Assembly (NCBI RefSeq): GCF_900106035.1
Contig: NZ_FNUC01000002.1
Coordinates: forward strand, 124,001-188,000
Direction: 5' to 3'
DNA from: Jiangella alba
GTDB taxonomy: Bacteria; Actinomycetota; Actinomycetes; Jiangellales; Jiangellaceae
DNA length: 64,000 nucleotides
The notes beneath the pieces were generated by a model. The model was not told the DNA's origin, ran no database searches, and saw only the letters and a program-made list of their open reading frames with translations. Shown here one piece after another: positions 38,689 to 47,267 of this stretch (its first letter is position 1; each line of letters opens with the position of its first letter). The position numbers and the translations under genes were made by a program.

Positions 38689-39986
38689 GCACGATCGACC
38701 AGCGGACGCCGGGCGGTTCGGCCGGCGGGGCTGGCGGCTCGGGTTCCGGCGGTTCGGGCTCGGCGGCCGGGGCGAAGCCGATGCGCACGGCCGCGGCCGA
38801 GTCGCTGCGCCGCCTGTTGCGGCGCCCGCTAGCGTCGTACTACCTGGTGCTCGGGTCGGCCGGCCTGCTGCTGGTGCTCGGCCTGATCATGGTCTTCTCG
38901 GCGTCGAGCGTCATGTCGCGGGTGCAGTTCGGCTACCCGTACTACTTCTTCGCCCGCCAGCTGGCGTGGGTCATCGTCGCGCTGCCGATGGCCTGGGTGG
39001 CGTCGCGGATGCCGGCCCGGCTGATCCGCAAGTTCGGGCTGCCGATGCTGATCGTGGCGGCGATGCTGCTGATGCTGACGTTCGTGCCCGGCCTCGGCGT
39101 CACGCGCGGCGGCAACACCAACTGGCTCGATCTCGGCGGCCCGTTCCTCATCCAGCCGTCCGAGCCGGCGAAACTGGCGCTGATCGTGTGGGGCGCCGGC
39201 ATGTTCGCGTTGAAGGGCCGGCTGCTGACGCAGTGGAAGCACCTGATGATCCCGTTCGTGCCGGTGTCCGGTGCCATCGTCGCGCTGACGATCGGCCAGC
39301 ACGACCTCGGCACGGCGCTCGTGCTGATGGCGATCGTGCTGACGCTGCTGTGGGTCGTGGGCGTGCCGACGTGGCTGTTCGGGCTGGCGCTCGGTGTGGT
39401 GGGTGTGGTGGGTGCGTACTTCGTCACCGCCTCCGAGAACCGCATGTCGCGCGTCGTCAGCTTCCTCGACCCGTTCTCCGACTTCTCCGGCACCGGGTAC
39501 CAGGCGGCCAACTCGATCTACGCGTTCGCCACCGGCGGCTGGTGGGGGAGCGGGCTCGGCGCGAGCCGGCTGAAGTGGGGCCAGCTGCCCGAAGCCCACA
39601 CCGACTTCATCTTCTCCATCCTCGGCGAGGAGCTCGGGCTGCCCGGTGCGCTGATGGTGCTCGGGCTGTTCTTCGCGCTCGGGTTCGCCGGCATCCGCAT
39701 CGCCATGCGCACCACCGACACGTTCACCCGCCTGGCGGCGGCCGGGATCACCGGCTGGCTGATCGTCCAGGCGATCATCAATCTCGGCAGCGTCCTCGTC
39801 GTCTTCCCGGTCATCGGCGTGCCGCTGCCGCTGGTGTCGTACGGTGGCGCTTCCATGGTCGTCGTCATCGTCGCGGTCGGGATCCTGATGGCGCTCGCCA
39901 AGGAGGAACCCGGCGCCCGTGAAGCTCTGGCGGCCCGCAAGCAGGCACGGCGGGAGCGCCGCCGGTTGAGGAGGATCCGCGCGTGA
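38685..39986 (+). CDS. ftsW: Septal peptidoglycan glycosyltransferase FtsW
   Basis: SEDS-family polymerase acting with FtsI at the septum. 433 residues, about ten membrane spans. Signatures: LVLGLIMVFSASSVMS in span 1, QPSEPAKLALIVWGA, the large loop with SRLKWGQLPEAHTDFIFS, and GVPLPLVSYGGASM. The cytoplasmic N-terminus has a Gly/Ser run (GGSGSGGSGSAAG), and the C-terminus is basic ([15 protein letters not shown]). GTGA overlap with murD. Confidence 0.95.
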   Translation: MSTIDQRTPGGSAGGAGGSGSGGSGSAAGAKPMRTAAAESLRRLLRRPLASYYLVLGSAGLLLVLGLIMVFSASSVMSRVQFGYPYYFFARQLAWVIVALPMAWVASRMPARLIRKFGLPMLIVAAMLLMLTFVPGLGVTRGGNTNWLDLGGPFLIQPSEPAKLALIVWGAGMFALKGRLLTQWKHLMIPFVPVSGAIVALTIGQHDLGTALVLMAIVLTLLWVVGVPTWLFGLALGVVGVVGAYFVTASENRMSRVVSFLDPFSDFSGTGYQAANSIYAFATGGWWGSGLGASRLKWGQLPEAHTDFIFSILGEELGLPGALMVLGLFFALGFAGIRIAMRTTDTFTRLAAAGITGWLIVQAIINLGSVLVVFPVIGVPLPLVSYGGASMVVVIVAVGILMALAKEEPGAREALAARKQARRERRRLRRIRA

Positions 39987-40129
39987 GGGCGCAGGCGTGG
40001 TCTGAGGCCGGCGTGTCGCCGGCCCACGAAGGAGCGGTGCGGCCGGACCGGCCGGTGCCCGCGGCCAACTTCCCACGGCCGGTGCGGACGCGGGCGTTTC
40101 GGCGACGTCGCTGCTCGGGGAGGATTTGA
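39983..40129 (+). CDS. Possible 48-aa peptide between ftsW and murG
   Basis: A GTG at 39983 overlaps the ftsW stop as GTGA, like most junctions in this operon, and GAGGAGGA lies about eight bases upstream. The frame runs 48 codons and ends three bases before the murG GTG, inside its ribosome-binding region. The product (Arg/Pro/Val rich) matches nothing I know. It may be a coupling frame that carries ribosomes to murG rather than a functional protein. Confidence 0.25.
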   Translation: MRAQAWSEAGVSPAHEGAVRPDRPVPAANFPRPVRTRAFRRRRCSGRI

Positions 40130-40131
40130 GG

Positions 40132-41223
40132 GTGAAGGTCGTCCTGGCCGGCGGCGGTACCGCCGGGCACATCGAACCTGCCCTGGCGACGGCCGAGGCG
40201 GTGCGGCGCGCCGACCCGGGTGCAGAGGTCACGCTGCTCGGCACCGAGCGTGGGCTCGAGACGCGGCTCGTTCCGGAGCGGGGCTACGAGCTGGCGCTGA
40301 TCCCGCCGGTCCCGCTGCCGCGCCGTCCCTCGCCCGACCTGCTCCGGCTGCCGATGCGGGTGCGGTCCGCCGTTCGCCAGACCACCGACGTGCTGCGTGC
40401 GAAGGAGGCCGAGGTGCTCGTCGGGTTCGGCGGCTACGTCGCGCTGCCCGCGTACCTGGCGGCACGCCGGGCGGGCGTGCCGATCGTGGTGCACGAGGCG
40501 AACGCCAAGCCCGGGCTGGCCAACCGCGTCGGCGCCCGCTTCACCACGTTCGTCGGCGTCGCGACCCCCGCCATCACGCTGCCGCACGCCCAGCACGTCG
40601 GCATCCCGCTGCGCCGCTCGATCGCCCTGCTCGACCGCCCCGCGTCGCAGGCCGAGGGCCGCGCGTTCTTCGGCCTCGATCCGTCGCTGCCCACGCTGCT
40701 CGTCTTCGGCGGCAGCCAGGGCGCGCGACGCATCAACGAGGCCGTCGACGGGTCGCTGGACCAGCTGCTCGAGGCCGGCTTCCAGGTACTGCACGCCGTC
40801 GGGCCGGCCCGCGCCGAGGCCGCGTCCGCCGCGAGCCGTCCCGGATACGTCCCCGTGCCGTACGTCGACCGCATGGACCTCGCCTACGCCGCCGCCGACC
40901 TCGCCGTCTGCCGCGCGGGCGCGATCACCTGCGCCGAGCTGGCCGCCGTCGGGCTGCCGGCCGTCTACGTCCCGCTTCCGCACGGCAACGGCGAGCAGCG
41001 GTTCAACGCCCTGCCGACCGTCTCCGCCGGCGGCGGTGTGCTGGTCGCGGACGGTGAGCTGACCCCGTCGCGGCTGGCCGCCGAGGTGACCCCGTTGCTG
41101 GGCGACAGGGCTCGGTTGGACGCGATGGGTGCCGCAGCGGCTACTCTCGGTCGTCGCGACGCCGACGATCGCCTGGTCGACATGGTCCGGCGCGCGGCTG
41201 CACAGAAGAGCGTCGGAGGTTGA
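40132..41223 (+). CDS. murG: Undecaprenyl-PP-MurNAc-pentapeptide GlcNAc transferase
   Basis: Converts lipid I to lipid II at the inner membrane face (GT28). The N-terminal loop is [15 protein letters not shown], followed by [14 protein letters not shown] and [12 protein letters not shown]; the UDP-GlcNAc site has [14 protein letters not shown] and [17 protein letters not shown]. The GTG at 40132 lies seven bases after GGGGAGGA and is preferred to the TTG at 40126. 363 residues. murC follows after 4 bases. Confidence 0.95.
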   Translation: MKVVLAGGGTAGHIEPALATAEAVRRADPGAEVTLLGTERGLETRLVPERGYELALIPPVPLPRRPSPDLLRLPMRVRSAVRQTTDVLRAKEAEVLVGFGGYVALPAYLAARRAGVPIVVHEANAKPGLANRVGARFTTFVGVATPAITLPHAQHVGIPLRRSIALLDRPASQAEGRAFFGLDPSLPTLLVFGGSQGARRINEAVDGSLDQLLEAGFQVLHAVGPARAEAASAASRPGYVPVPYVDRMDLAYAAADLAVCRAGAITCAELAAVGLPAVYVPLPHGNGEQRFNALPTVSAGGGVLVADGELTPSRLAAEVTPLLGDRARLDAMGAAAATLGRRDADDRLVDMVRRAAAQKSVGG

Positions 41224-41227
41224 CCAC

Positions 41228-42640
41228 GTGATCGTCTCGCCACCGGAGCGGACCGTGCCCGCGGAGAAGTTGGGCCGGGTCCACTTCGTCGGCATCGGCG
41301 GTGCCGGCATGAGCGGCATCGCCCGCATCCTGCTCGCCCGCGGCGTGCCGGTGTCGGGTAGCGACGCCAAGGACTCGGGCGTGCTGGCCGGCCTGCGCGC
41401 GCTCGGCGCCGAGGTGCATGTCGGGCACGCCGCGTCGAACGTCGGCCTCGCCGAGACCGTCGTGGTGTCGACGGCGATCCGCGAGAGCAATCCCGAGATC
41501 GTCGAGGCGCGCGAGCGGGCCCTGCCGATCCTGCCCCGGGCCGCCGCGCTGGCGTCGGTGATGGCCGGGAGGCGCGCGATCGCCGTGGCCGGCACCCACG
41601 GGAAGACCACGACCACGTCGATGATCACGGTCGCGCTGCAGCACTGCGGCGCCGACCCGTCGTTCGCGATCGGTGGCAACCTGAACGAATCGGGCGCCAA
41701 CGCCCACGACGGCAGCGGCGACATCTTCGTCGCCGAGGCCGACGAGAGCGACGCGTCGTTCCTGGCCTACGAGCCCGAGGTGGCGATCGTCACCAACGTG
41801 GAGGCCGACCACCTCGACTTCTACGGCACCCCGGAGGCGTACGAGGCCGCGTTCGACGCGTTCGTCGACTGCGTCTCCGGCTTCCTCGTGGTCTGCGCCG
41901 ACGACCCCGGCGCTCGCGCCCTGGGGGAGCGGGCCGCCCAGCGCGGCGTCGTGGTGCACACGTTCGGGGAGTCGCGCGACGCCGACGTGCGGGTGACCGC
42001 GCTGGATCTCAACGGGCCCGGCGTGTCGTTCGAGCTGGTGGCCCGCGGCCGCCGGCAGGAGCGGATCCAGCTGCAGCTGCCCGGCCGGCACAACGCCCTG
42101 AACGCGGCCGCCGCCTTCACCGCCGCGCTCGGCCTCGGCTTCGCCGCCGGCGACGTGCTCGACGGCCTGGCCGGCTACACCGGGACCCGGCGCCGGTTCG
42201 AGCTCAAGGGCGTGGCCGGCGGTGTGCGGGTGTACGACGAGTACTCCCACCACCCCACCGAGGTGGCCGCCGCGATGGCCGCCGCCCGCGGCGTGGCCGG
42301 GGCGGGCCGCGTCGTCGTGGTGTTCCAGCCGCACCTGTTCAGCCGCACCCGCATCTTCGCGACCGAGTTCGGCACCGCCCTGGGCGCGGCCGACGAGGTC
42401 GTCGTCATGGACGTCTACGCCGCGCGCGAGGACCCCGAGCCCGGCGTGACCGGTGCGCTGGTGGCCGCCGCGGTGCCGCTGCCGCCGTCGCACGTGGTGT
42501 TCGAGCAGTCGTGGTCGGCGGTGCCGGAGCTCGCGGCGTCGCGCGCCGAGCCCGGCGACATCCTGCTGACCGTCGGCGCCGGCGACGTCACGCTGATCGG
42601 TCCGGAAGTGCTCGACGTGCTGGCGGCACGGTCGCGATGA
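41228..42640 (+). CDS. murC: UDP-MurNAc:L-alanine ligase
   Basis: First amino-acid-adding ligase of the pathway. Rossmann motif FVGIGGAGMSGIARI, ATP loop AVAGTHGKTTTTSM, ADESDASFL, and YDEYSHHPTEVAA. The GTG at 41228 has GGAGG nine bases upstream, inside the end of murG, and gives 470 residues. ATGA overlap with ftsQ. Confidence 0.96.
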   Translation: MIVSPPERTVPAEKLGRVHFVGIGGAGMSGIARILLARGVPVSGSDAKDSGVLAGLRALGAEVHVGHAASNVGLAETVVVSTAIRESNPEIVEARERALPILPRAAALASVMAGRRAIAVAGTHGKTTTTSMITVALQHCGADPSFAIGGNLNESGANAHDGSGDIFVAEADESDASFLAYEPEVAIVTNVEADHLDFYGTPEAYEAAFDAFVDCVSGFLVVCADDPGARALGERAAQRGVVVHTFGESRDADVRVTALDLNGPGVSFELVARGRRQERIQLQLPGRHNALNAAAAFTAALGLGFAAGDVLDGLAGYTGTRRRFELKGVAGGVRVYDEYSHHPTEVAAAMAAARGVAGAGRVVVVFQPHLFSRTRIFATEFGTALGAADEVVVMDVYAAREDPEPGVTGALVAAAVPLPPSHVVFEQSWSAVPELAASRAEPGDILLTVGAGDVTLIGPEVLDVLAARSR

Positions 42641-43389
42641 GCGTCGCGTCGCGGTCGCCGAGCGCGCAGCTCTTCGCGGCGCGGGCCCGGCGGCAGCGGC
42701 TGCGGCGGCTGTTCGGCCTGCTGCTGGCGTTGCTCGGCCTGGCCGTGGTGTCGGGACTGGTGTGGTTGGTCGGCTGGTCAAGTGTGCTCTCCGTGAAGTC
42801 GGTATCGGTCGAGGGTGTGCCGTCGTCGCTGTCGGAGGACGTGCTGTCGCGGGCCGACGTGCCCATGGGCGCGCCGCTGGCGCGGGTCGACACCGACGCC
42901 ATCGCCGGCCGCGTCGCCGAGCTGCCGGAGGCCGCGTCCGTCGACGTGCGCCGGTCGTGGCCGTCGACGCTGACGATCGACGTGACGCCGCGGGTGCCGG
43001 TGGCCGCGGTGTCGGCCGAGGGCTCGTGGTGGAATGTCGACGAGACCGGCGCCCTGTTCGGCGCCGCGGACTCGCGGCCGGACGACCTGCCCGTGCTGAG
43101 CGCCCCCGGCGACGACTCGTCCTCCGACGTCGACGACGCCGTGCGTGCGGCGGGCGTGACCGTGCTGACGGGGCTGCCCGACGCGCTGTACGACCTCGTC
43201 GACACCGTGGAGGCGCGCTCGGAGGCCGACATCAGGCTCGGGCTCGCCGACGGCGCGGAGGTGCGCTGGGGCACCGCCGACGACATCGACCGCAAGGCCG
43301 ACGTGCTGCTGGCCCTGATCGGCGCCCAGGAGGAGCCGCCGTCGTCGTACGACGTGTCCGCGCCGGAGCATCCCGCCGTCAACCCCTGA
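42637..43389 (+). CDS. ftsQ: Cell division protein FtsQ
   Basis: Bitopic divisome scaffold. 250 residues: basic cytoplasmic N-terminus (ARARRQRLRRLF), one span (LLLALLGLAVVSGLVWLVG, about residues 27-46), then a POTRA domain (VLSVKSVSVEGVPSSLSEDV onward) and a C-terminal beta domain. Start overlaps the murC stop. Unusually, ftsZ does not follow directly; a 2.67 kb reverse-strand block lies between. Confidence 0.93.
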   Translation: MSVASRSPSAQLFAARARRQRLRRLFGLLLALLGLAVVSGLVWLVGWSSVLSVKSVSVEGVPSSLSEDVLSRADVPMGAPLARVDTDAIAGRVAELPEAASVDVRRSWPSTLTIDVTPRVPVAAVSAEGSWWNVDETGALFGAADSRPDDLPVLSAPGDDSSSDVDDAVRAAGVTVLTGLPDALYDLVDTVEARSEADIRLGLADGAEVRWGTADDIDRKADVLLALIGAQEEPPSSYDVSAPEHPAVNP

Positions 43390-43748
43390 CGCGCCACGCG
43401 CGTGCCGCCGGCGACAGGCGTGTGCGGTTCACTGGCTTGTCAGCCGCCACCGAAAGTGCTGATGACGGCGTCACCGATCATGAGATCCAGCTATCACCGG
43501 CGATGTCGTGTGATCGGCACGGTGACGTCCCCGTCGTCACGGTGTCGCCCCGTCTCGGCCTGGCCGGGCCGTCCGAACGGGGCGGCAACAGGCGACCGGC
43601 CCCATCGCCCGAGGGGCTGACCGAAACCATCCACCCTTTCAGTCGTCATAGCAGCTCAAAAGGTTGATGATCATGAAGGGAGGTCATCGCTCGTCGCCCC
43701 GGCCGCCCGCGCGCGGTGGCGGTCAGCCGGACGGACCGGGCGTGGTCA
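43390..43748. other. Spacer after ftsQ
   Basis: About 360 bases with no convincing gene. It includes a possible CCCCGT/ACGGGG stem (about 43550-43585) that could end the ftsQ transcript, and a locally AT-richer stretch (43620-43680). A 36-codon frame at 43673 runs into the convergent gene and is too weak to call. Confidence 0.5.
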
Positions 43749-44114
43749 TCAGCTTCTCCGTCCGCAGACCGGGCAGAGGGTGAGCACGCTCGTCCCGCCG
43801 CCGGGATCTCGTCCGAGCAACGCGGGTGGTCGCGGCTGGGTGCAACGGCAGGTCTGCTGCGCCCTGGCGGCGAGCTTCTCGGCGTTCAACGCCTGCTTGG
43901 CGTAGCGACGGCGTTGCTCGAGGGCGTCGCGGTCTTGGCGGTGGCGTCGTCGGCGCGCCATGCGTTTGGCGAGGTCGGCCTGGACGCGGTCGCGGATGAG
44001 CCGCGCGATCTCGTCGTCGAACTGCGTGCGGATGCGCTGGCGGGGGATGCGGCGTTCGTGGACCTCCAGTCCGTCGATGGTGAGGGGCGTGGGGTGGGTG
44101 TGGGTGTTCGTCAT
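43749..44114 (-). CDS. Unknown protein with C-terminal zinc-ribbon-like cysteines (121 aa)
   Basis: The middle is a strongly basic helical stretch (RMARRRRHRQDRDALEQRRRY) that could be a coiled coil or nucleic-acid-binding helix. The C-terminus has CRC and, after 22 residues, LCPVCGRRS, so four Cys could bind zinc. The N-terminus is Thr/His rich. No membrane segment. The ATG at 44114 has only a weak GAAG upstream. It is the last of three reverse-strand genes between ftsQ and ftsZ. I do not recognise the family. Confidence 0.6.
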   Translation of the reverse strand: MTNTHTHPTPLTIDGLEVHERRIPRQRIRTQFDDEIARLIRDRVQADLAKRMARRRRHRQDRDALEQRRRYAKQALNAEKLAARAQQTCRCTQPRPPALLGRDPGGGTSVLTLCPVCGRRS

Positions 44115-44211
44115 GGCTTCAATTGCGCCAGATGGGGCGGGGATGGGCGAGGGGGAAGGAGGGAAATGTGGACAAGTCCGGGGATTGGTGAGGGCTGTGG
44201 ATGGAGCGCGG

Positions 44212-45120
44212 TCAGGCGGCCGACGGGAGCGCGCCGCCCCGCCGGTCGCGGGGGTCTCGCGGGTCGCGCCACAGAATCGACCGTTCGGCGGCCGTCCAGG
44301 CGGTCGTGACCAGCAGGTACAGCGCGGCGGCGAGCGGCAGGAACGCGGCCACGACGACCGTGCCGAAGGGGAGGATCCGGCCGAGCCGAGCCATCAGAGC
44401 CTCGACCTCGGACGGCGAGGAGCGCTGCCCGGGGCGGCGGGGCGAACCCGAGCGGCGGGGCGAACCCGAGCGGCGGGGCGAGCCGGAGGGCGAGGACGGG
44501 CGGCCGGTGGACCGGCGGGGCGATGACGAGGGCGAACCGGTACCGGGCTCGCCGGCCGCGGCGGCGAGGCGATCCGCCGACCGGGCGGCGAGGCGGGAGG
44601 ACCACCAGGCGACCAGGATCAGCAGGACGAAGACGGCGCCGAAGACCAGGAGCTCGGCCGGCACGACGCCGGAGCCGAGGGCGGCAATCCAGCGGTCGCT
44701 CAGCGGCACGCCGAACAGCGTGTGCGTGAACAGCGCGTTCGCCCCGCCGTTGAGCGTCGGCGAGGAGAACAGCCGGTACAACACCATGACGAACGGCGCC
44801 TGAGCCAGCGACGCGCCGAGGCCGGCGAACGCTGAGGTGCCGTGGGCGCGGTGCAGGGCGGTGAGCTCGCGGCGCAGGCGGACGGGATCGCGGCGGAACC
44901 GCTCCCGCAGCCGCGACTCGGCCGGGCGGAGCGCCAGCCGGGCACGTCCGGCCCGGGCGGCACGCAGGCTCAGCGGCAGCAGCGCCAGCCTGACGAGCAC
45001 GACGACGAGGAGGATGGCGAGGCCGGTGGCGGCGTCACCGGCGAGCGGCTCCACAACGGAGGAGAGGCCGAGGACGAGCACGGAGACGCCCTGGGCAGGT
45101 GTGTCGAGAACGGACAACAT
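44212..45120 (-). CDS. YidC/Oxa1-family membrane insertase-like protein
   Basis: 302 residues. After an N-terminal span, the conserved Oxa1 core is visible: AILLVVVLVRLALLPLSLRAARAG, a cytoplasmic helical hairpin (LRERFRRDPVRLRRELTALHRAHG), then SAFAGLGASLAQAPFVMVLYRLFSS. A Ser/Pro/Arg low-complexity segment (PRRSGSPRRSGSPRRPG) interrupts the region before the last span. It is shorter and more divergent than the housekeeping YidC, which is not in this window. ATG 45120 has GAAGGG upstream. It overlaps the end of the upstream gene by 86 bases, implying cotranslation. Confidence 0.78.
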   Translation of the reverse strand: MLSVLDTPAQGVSVLVLGLSSVVEPLAGDAATGLAILLVVVLVRLALLPLSLRAARAGRARLALRPAESRLRERFRRDPVRLRRELTALHRAHGTSAFAGLGASLAQAPFVMVLYRLFSSPTLNGGANALFTHTLFGVPLSDRWIAALGSGVVPAELLVFGAVFVLLILVAWWSSRLAARSADRLAAAAGEPGTGSPSSSPRRSTGRPSSPSGSPRRSGSPRRSGSPRRPGQRSSPSEVEALMARLGRILPFGTVVVAAFLPLAAALYLLVTTAWTAAERSILWRDPRDPRDRRGGALPSAA

Positions 45121-45877
45121 GACGGGACCCTTCGGAACGAGAGCACGTGAACGGACAGCTGAGCGGAACCAGCTGTCCGGACGGCGCTCTCGGCCGCGGG
45201 CGGGCGGCGGCGTCGGGGTCGGTCTGGGCGATGACGATGGGAGGTGCGGCGGCCACGCGGCGCAGGCCGGGGCCGTACCGCGGGGCGGCGGGGACGCGGG
45301 AACGCGACGTGGCCAGCATCGCGAGGACCATGACGAGGACGGCGAGCAGCGCGACCACGCCGGGGGCCGAGCCGAGGGGCGTCGCGAAGACTCCGGCGAG
45401 GATCGTCGCCACGACGACCGCGATGGCGGCCGCCCAGCGCGTGGCCAGCCGGGACACGATGGCGCCGAGTCGGGACGCCAGGCCGCGGGACGCGGGGGAG
45501 CGGCGGCGGGCGGATGCGGCGCCACGGCTCCGGCGGCGGGCGCGGGCGGAGCGACGGTTCGTTCCGGCGGCGTCCGGGGTCACGGCGGGACCCCCAGCGC
45601 GGGCGGCCCGGCGGCCGGCGCCAGGGCCGTCGCGGCGACTGGTGGTGGCGTCGCCGTGGCCGGGAACGGCGCTCGCGGCAGCGTCGGCGGGTTCGGGGGC
45701 TGGGCCGTGGCTGGTGCCGTCGCCTGCGGCGGGACCGGGTCCGGCGGCAGCGTCGGAGGCCGGGCGGGGATCGGGGCGGGGGTCGCCGCCCGTGGCGGGA
45801 CCGGGCCCGGCAGCAGCGTCGGACGCGGGGCGAGGTTCGTCGCCCGCACCGGAGTCGCCGCCGAGCCGCCGAGTCAT
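45035..45877 (-). CDS. Two-TM membrane protein paired with the YidC-like protein (DUF6412-like)
   Basis: 280 residues. The first ~140 are Ala/Gly/Pro/Arg low complexity containing an imperfect duplication (PASDAAAGPGPA occurs twice). Two spans follow (WAAAIAVVVATILAGVFATPL and GVVALLAVLVMVLAMLATS), then a Cys- and Arg-bearing tail that overlaps the insertase gene. Small two-TM proteins of the DUF6412 type are found next to YidC-like genes in actinomycetes; the match here is from memory and tentative. The ATG at 45877 may not be the true start, given the low-complexity head. Confidence 0.6.
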   Translation of the reverse strand: MTRRLGGDSGAGDEPRPASDAAAGPGPATGGDPRPDPRPASDAAAGPGPAAGDGTSHGPAPEPADAAASAVPGHGDATTSRRDGPGAGRRAARAGGPAVTPDAAGTNRRSARARRRSRGAASARRRSPASRGLASRLGAIVSRLATRWAAAIAVVVATILAGVFATPLGSAPGVVALLAVLVMVLAMLATSRSRVPAAPRYGPGLRRVAAAPPIVIAQTDPDAAARPRPRAPSGQLVPLSCPFTCSRSEGSRHVVRSRHTCPGRLRARPRPLLRCGAARR

Positions 45878-45989
45878 GGCGACCAGGGTAAGCGCACTCG
45901 GGCGCGCTGAGACCACGAGGCGGTCAATCCGTGCGGACTACGGCGTGTCTACGGGAGCCGAGCCGGAATGGCGCTTAGCGTTTCATCAT

Positions 45990-46025
45990 CCTCAGGTTGA
46001 CATAACTATAAACCTCAACTTGAGG
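45990..46025 (+). promoter_or_regulatory. Operator-like repeats in the ftsZ promoter region
   Basis: CCTCAACTTGAGG (46013-46025) is a perfect palindrome about its central C. A related copy, CCTCAGGTTGA, lies at 45990, 23 bp (about two helical turns) upstream, and contains TTGACA (45997-46002), a -35-like hexamer. The stretch 45980-46020 is AT-rich for this genome. ftsZ starts 35 bases downstream. MerR/SoxR-type operators look similar; the binding protein is unknown. Confidence 0.5.
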
Positions 46026-46059
46026 GTGAGGGTTTGAACTCGACGAAAGGCGATGTCCA

Positions 46060-47250
46060 GTGACTGCTCCGCAGAACTACCTCGCGGTGATCAAAGTCGT
46101 CGGCATCGGCGGCGGCGGAGTCAACGCGGTCAACCGCATGATCGAAGTCGGCCTCAAGGGCGTCGAGTTCATCGCGATCAACACCGACGCGCAGGCGCTG
46201 CTGATGAGCGACGCCGACGTGAAGCTCGACGTGGGCCGAGAGGCCACGCGCGGCTTGGGCGCCGGCGCCAACCCCGACGTCGGCCGGAAGGCGGCCGAGG
46301 ACCACGCCGAGGAGATCGAAGAGGTGCTCAAGGGCGCCGACATGGTCTTCGTCACGGCGGGCGAGGGTGGCGGGACGGGCACCGGCGGCGCGCCGGTGGT
46401 GGCCCGCATCGCGCGCTCCCTCGGCGCACTGACCATCGGCGTCGTGACCCGCCCGTTCATGTTCGAGGGGCGACGCCGGGCCATGCAGGCCGAGGACGGC
46501 ATCGAGGCGCTGCGCGAAGAGGTCGACACGCTGATCGTCATCCCGAACGACCGGCTGCTGTCCATCAGCGACCGCCAGGTCAGCGTCCTCGACGCGTTCA
46601 AGAGCGCCGACCAGGTGCTGCTGTCCGGTGTCCAGGGCATCACCGACCTCATCACGACGCCCGGCCTGATCAACCTCGACTTCGCCGACGTGAAGTCGGT
46701 CATGAGCAACGCCGGCTCGGCGCTCATGGGCATAGGGTCCGCCCGCGGCGAGGACAGAGCGGTGGCGGCGGCCGAGATGGCGATATCGAGCCCGCTGCTC
46801 GAAGCCTCGATCGACGGCGCGCACGGCGTGCTGCTGTCGGTGTCCGGCGGCTCCGACCTCGGGCTGTTCGAGATCAACGAGGCGGCCAACCTGGTCGCCC
46901 AGGCGGCGCACGACGACGCCAACATCATCTTCGGTGCGGTCATCGACGACGCCCTCGGCGACGAGGTGCGGGTCACCGTCATCGCGGCCGGGTTCGACGG
47001 CGGGCAGCCGGTCCGCCGCGACCTCGGCACCGTCAAGAAGCCCGAGACGGCGGGTCATTCCGCCGCCGGGGGCATCGGCTCGGTCGCCACGGCCACCCCG
47101 GCCGCGGCGAAGCCGAGCAACGAGGGGGACACGGGCGGCGCCGACGGTGACGGCGCACCCGCCGCGCCGCCCGCCCCGCCCCGCGAACAGCGCCGCATCG
47201 TCCCGTCCACGGCCAGCGACGACCTGGACGTGCCCGATTTCTTGAAATAG
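46060..47250 (+). CDS. ftsZ: Cell division GTPase FtsZ
   Basis: Tubulin-like GTPase that forms the Z ring. [15 protein letters not shown] opens the nucleotide site; the tubulin signature [12 protein letters not shown] lies near residue 105 and NLDFADV is the synergy loop. The C-terminal variable linker is Ala/Pro/Gly rich and ends with the conserved tail [10 protein letters not shown] that binds SepF. The GTG at 46060 has GAAAGG about ten bases upstream; 396 residues. Its own promoter is probably in the 180 bases after the divergent block. Confidence 0.98.
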   Translation: MTAPQNYLAVIKVVGIGGGGVNAVNRMIEVGLKGVEFIAINTDAQALLMSDADVKLDVGREATRGLGAGANPDVGRKAAEDHAEEIEEVLKGADMVFVTAGEGGGTGTGGAPVVARIARSLGALTIGVVTRPFMFEGRRRAMQAEDGIEALREEVDTLIVIPNDRLLSISDRQVSVLDAFKSADQVLLSGVQGITDLITTPGLINLDFADVKSVMSNAGSALMGIGSARGEDRAVAAAEMAISSPLLEASIDGAHGVLLSVSGGSDLGLFEINEAANLVAQAAHDDANIIFGAVIDDALGDEVRVTVIAAGFDGGQPVRRDLGTVKKPETAGHSAAGGIGSVATATPAAAKPSNEGDTGGADGDGAPAAPPAPPREQRRIVPSTASDDLDVPDFLK

Positions 47251-47267
47251 CACAGGCTGAAGTCGTA

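Noticed and set aside
43673-43783. 36-codon forward frame after ftsQ with AAAAGG upstream
   Set aside because: Gly/Arg/Pro composition, overlap with a better convergent gene and no known family.
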